Assembly: GCF_008974285.1 (NCBI RefSeq)
Contig: NZ_BKZV01000002.1
Coordinates: forward strand, 462,613 to 526,612
Direction of reading: 5' to 3'
Origin: Thermogemmatispora aurantia
GTDB lineage: Bacteria > Chloroflexota > Ktedonobacteria > Ktedonobacterales > Ktedonobacteraceae
DNA length: 64,000 nt
Of the stretch, positions 61,673-64,000 are shown piece after piece. The notes under the pieces are model-generated. The model had not been told where the DNA came from, made no database searches, and saw only the letters and a list, made by a program, of their open reading frames with translations. Each line of letters begins with the position of its first letter. Position 1 is the first letter of the stretch. Both the position numbers and the translations under genes were made by a program.

Positions 61673-62725
61673 ATGCAGAGAAAACAGGCAAACACTTTTG
61701 TGAGTGAAGATCATCTCGCTATCGTCAGAGACTCTGGCGGGTCAGGCCCAGCAGCAGCCCAGCAGCGCCCGGGCAGCCTGCGTCCTGTCGATCGGCTAGG
61801 CATCATCCTGGCCCTGCTCGCCCTTTACATTATCTGGGGGTCCACCTACCTGGGTATGCGCCAGGCACTGACCAGCTTCCCGCCCTTCCTCATGGGTGGC
61901 CTGCGCTTCGTCTGCGCCGGCACCCTGCTCTATCTTTTCCTGCGCCTGCGCGGCGAGCCGCGGCCCAGCCTGCACCAGTGGCTGGCTGGCGCCGGCATTG
62001 GCGTCCTCATGCTGGTTGGCAGCAACGGCATGGTAGCTTTCGCCGAACAATGGGTCGCCAGCGGCCTGGCCGCCATTGCCCTGGCAGCCGTCCCTTTGTG
62101 GACAGCGCTCTTCGCCGGTCTTAGCGGGCGCTGGCCGCGGCGCCTCGAATGGCTCGGCCTACTCATCGGATTCGCTGGCGTCATTCTGCTCAACCTGCAG
62201 AGCGGCCTGCGGGCTAATCCCCAAGGGGCCATCGCCCTCCTGATCGCCCCTATCTGCTGGTCCCTCGGCTCCGTCTGGAGCGCGCGCCTGCCTCTGGCCT
62301 CTGGTCTGATGGCCAGCGCCACCCAGATGTTAGCGGGCGGCCTGGCCCAACTCAGCATTGGCCTGCTGCTGGGCGAACGCCCCAGCCTGCCACCCGCTCC
62401 CGGAGCGCTGCTGGCGCTCATCTATCTTGTCGGCGCCGGCTCTCTACTTGGCTATTGCGCTTACGGCTACCTGCTGCGGCGCGTCCGGCCCGCTCTCGCC
62501 ACCAGCTACGCATATGTCAATCCTCTGGTTGCCGTTTTCCTGGGCACTCTGTTCGGAGGCGAACAGGTCTCGCCCCTCGAACTGCTGGCTATGCTCATCA
62601 TCCTTGGCAGCGTCGCCCTCATCTCTCTACAGCCGCGCATGGCTCCTGCCACCGGTCACAACAGTGCTACCATCGCCAGCCAGGACGAGCCACGGCAGCT
62701 CAGCTCTCTGCGGACCGATCGCTAG
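61673..62725 (+). CDS. EamA/DMT-family transporter (YedA-like)
   Basis: 350 residues. Ten membrane helices in two EamA repeats (about 38-165 and 175-310). The first repeat has 'ALYIIWGSTYLGMRQALTSFPPFLMGGLRFVCAGTLLYLFLRLRG' and the GxxGxxLL-type helix 'WLGLLIGFAGVILLNLQSG'; the second has 'ICWSLGSVWSARLPLASG' and 'ATSYAYVNPLVAVFLGTLFGGEQVSPLELLAMLIILGSVALIS'. A polar N-terminal extension (about 1-36) precedes the first helix. The drug/metabolite transporter family exports amino acids or other metabolites. Substrate unknown. Adjacent to the FAD oxidase on the same strand but 430 bases apart. Confidence 0.9.
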   Translation: MQRKQANTFVSEDHLAIVRDSGGSGPAAAQQRPGSLRPVDRLGIILALLALYIIWGSTYLGMRQALTSFPPFLMGGLRFVCAGTLLYLFLRLRGEPRPSLHQWLAGAGIGVLMLVGSNGMVAFAEQWVASGLAAIALAAVPLWTALFAGLSGRWPRRLEWLGLLIGFAGVILLNLQSGLRANPQGAIALLIAPICWSLGSVWSARLPLASGLMASATQMLAGGLAQLSIGLLLGERPSLPPAPGALLALIYLVGAGSLLGYCAYGYLLRRVRPALATSYAYVNPLVAVFLGTLFGGEQVSPLELLAMLIILGSVALISLQPRMAPATGHNSATIASQDEPRQLSSLRTDR

Positions 62726-62776
62726 CAGAGAGCCGAGAGCCAAAATCATAAGACAGGAGAAGGCCAGGGAAATAAG

Positions 62777-62807
62777 ACGGGGATAAAAACGGGGATAAAA
62801 CGGGGAT
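62777..62807. repeat. 12-bp tandem repeat
   Basis: ACGGGGATAAAA twice (62777-62788 and 62789-62800), then CGGGGAT. It lies between the ends of the convergent transporter and aldo/keto reductase genes; no function evident. Confidence 0.7.
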
Positions 62808-62877
62808 CAGGATCAACGGCGAGCGAGGCCGGCCTGGCCTCGCTGCCGAGAGAAGCCTCTACCCAGCAAGGGGTCAG

Positions 62878-63846
62878 TCAGGGATTGGCGCGCAGGAAAT
62901 TCTCAATCTCCTCCAGGTCGTTCGGCGAGAGACGGAACTCCGCCGCGCCGATCAGCTCGCTGATCTGCTCAGGCCGGCGCGCTCCCACAATCGCCCCCGT
63001 TACCGCCGGATGGCGCAGCGTCCAGGCAACCGCCACCTCGCCCGCCGTGCGCCCATAGCGATAGCCGATGTCGCCCAGGAGCTTCGCCAGCGCGAGATTG
63101 CGCGACAGACGTGGCTCCTGGAAATCGGGATGGTGCTTACGCCAGTCGTTGTCGGGCAGAGCCGCTACCCGCTCCCTGGTCATCCGCCCTGTCAGCAGGC
63201 CAGAGGCCATTGGTGAATAGACAATCACCCCAATATTATGCTGCTGGCAATAGGGCAGAATCTCCGCCTCAATCTCGCGATGAATCAAGGAGTAGGGCGG
63301 CTGCAGCGAGCTGATGGGAGCAATGGCCCGCGCCCTCTCCATCTGGGCCACATTGAAGTTCGAGACCCCAATATAGCGCACCTTGCCGGCGCGCTGCAGC
63401 TCGGCGAGCGTGCTCCAGCCCTCCTCGATATCCTCATCGGGCACCGGCCAGTGAATCTGATAGAGATCGATCACCTCGACGCCCAAACGGCGCAGGCTGG
63501 CCTCGGCCTCGCGGCGAATCGAATCGGCCTTGAGCACATTGCGCACCTGCCCATTGCTGGTCTCATCCCAGACAAGCGAGCACTTTGTAAAAATGTACGG
63601 GCGTTCGTTGGGAGCACGCTCGCGTACGGCTCGCCCGACAATCTCTTCCGAGTGTCCCAGGCCATAGGCCGCTGCTGTATCGATCCAGTTGATTCCCAGG
63701 TCCAGCGCCTTATGAATCGCCGCCAACGAGTCCGCATCATCCTGTGGACCCCAGCCAAAGCTCCAGTTGCCGCCTCCAATCGCCCACGTCCCCAGCCCCA
63801 GCGGCGTGATTTCCATGTCAGTGTTCCCTAAGCGTCGCTTCTGCAT
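62878..63846 (-). CDS. Aldo/keto reductase
   Basis: 322 residues from the ATG at 63846, five bases after AAGGAG; a GTG at 63852 overlaps that site. NADPH-dependent reductase fold. Catalytic tetrad: Asp in 'GINWIDTAAAYG', Tyr in the same segment (AAAYG), Lys in 'YIFTKCSLVWDE', His in 'VIDLYQIHWPVPDEDIEEGW'. C-terminal cofactor motif 'AIVGARRPEQISELIGA' (the 'GARRP' phosphate pocket). 'YIGVSNFNVAQMERA' and 'QPPYSLIHREIEAEILPYC' are standard. Closest in pattern to the YakC/general-stress-protein branch (AKR11-like). The substrate is unknown. Confidence 0.94.
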   Translation of the reverse strand: MQKRRLGNTDMEITPLGLGTWAIGGGNWSFGWGPQDDADSLAAIHKALDLGINWIDTAAAYGLGHSEEIVGRAVRERAPNERPYIFTKCSLVWDETSNGQVRNVLKADSIRREAEASLRRLGVEVIDLYQIHWPVPDEDIEEGWSTLAELQRAGKVRYIGVSNFNVAQMERARAIAPISSLQPPYSLIHREIEAEILPYCQQHNIGVIVYSPMASGLLTGRMTRERVAALPDNDWRKHHPDFQEPRLSRNLALAKLLGDIGYRYGRTAGEVAVAWTLRHPAVTGAIVGARRPEQISELIGAAEFRLSPNDLEEIENFLRANP

Positions 63847-64000
63847 AGACACTCCTTCCGCAACCTGTTCACCATCTCAACTGCTTTGTGGTAGGTGCTC
63901 AGGAGGCCCTCACAGCCCCTGGCCTTCTCATCTTATGCCAAAGGAAGCCCAAAACGCAAACTCAGGCAGAGAGCCTGTTTGCAGGGAATACCCAGGGAAC

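Overview
This is a GC-rich chromosomal window from a bacterium. Gene content suggests Chloroflexota, most likely a Ktedonobacteria-type organism such as a Thermogemmatispora relative. The reasons are the nusA-rnpM-infB-rbfA-nrnA-truB-ribF block followed by fhaA, an FHA protein and an FtsW/RodA gene; a zinc-ribbon Ser/Thr kinase with an FRD catalytic loop; a ComA-like phosphosulfolactate synthase; an EtfBA plus membrane FeS oxidoreductase cluster; and many Pro/Ala/Gln-rich low-complexity proteins. This placement is an inference from gene content, not from a marker gene comparison. No rRNA, tRNA or CRISPR array was seen.

Layout. 1-1.8 kb: 3' truncated copper P-type ATPase with a probable CsoR-type operator. 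1.9-2.6 kb: small PH-like membrane protein. 3.0-7.0 kb: etfB-etfA and an EtfD/FadF-like FeS oxidoreductase. These could pass electrons from acyl-CoA dehydrogenases (one lies at 11.6-12.8 kb) to quinone. 7.0-9.1 kb: a hairpin-rich spacer, then Hsp20 and DoxX. 9.3-10.8 kb: MFS exporter. 11.16-11.49 kb: decayed tnpB end of an IS200/IS605-type element that still carries the right-end hairpin. 13.0-15.8 kb: mutS. 16-19 kb: small membrane and coiled-coil proteins. 19-21 kb: membrane glycosyltransferase. 21.0-32.3 kb: one long minus-strand series from nusA down to ftsW/rodA, joining translation, FAD synthesis and cell-wall/FHA genes.

32.8-40 kb: isochorismatase-like hydrolase, stand-alone MEDS-domain protein, monooxygenase-like small protein, alpha/beta hydrolase with a small membrane protein, HAD phosphatase, and an ArsR-HTH/DUF2087 regulator. 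40.1-43.5 kb: IclR regulator, PrpD-like and ComA-like genes on the minus strand, with a consensus promoter and a double palindrome in front of iclR. 43.7-48.5 kb: Pro/Ala-rich protein, orphan ABC ATPase, PfkB sugar kinase, secreted GHL10-type glycosidase. 48.7-52 kb: secreted alkaline-phosphatase-superfamily protein and a SnoaL-like protein.

52.7-57.0 kb holds the most distinctive locus. A Ser/Thr kinase carries a C-terminal extracytoplasmic solute-binding-protein-like domain. Immediately downstream lies a lipoprotein in which a paralogous binding domain is fused to a VWA domain. 57.2-59.1 kb is a graveyard: an Rpn-like nuclease gene cut off at its 3' end, abutting hsdR and hsdM remnants that carry a nonsense codon, internal deletions and a homopolymer frameshift. 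59.8-63.9 kb: berberine-bridge-type FAD oxidase, EamA transporter and aldo/keto reductase.
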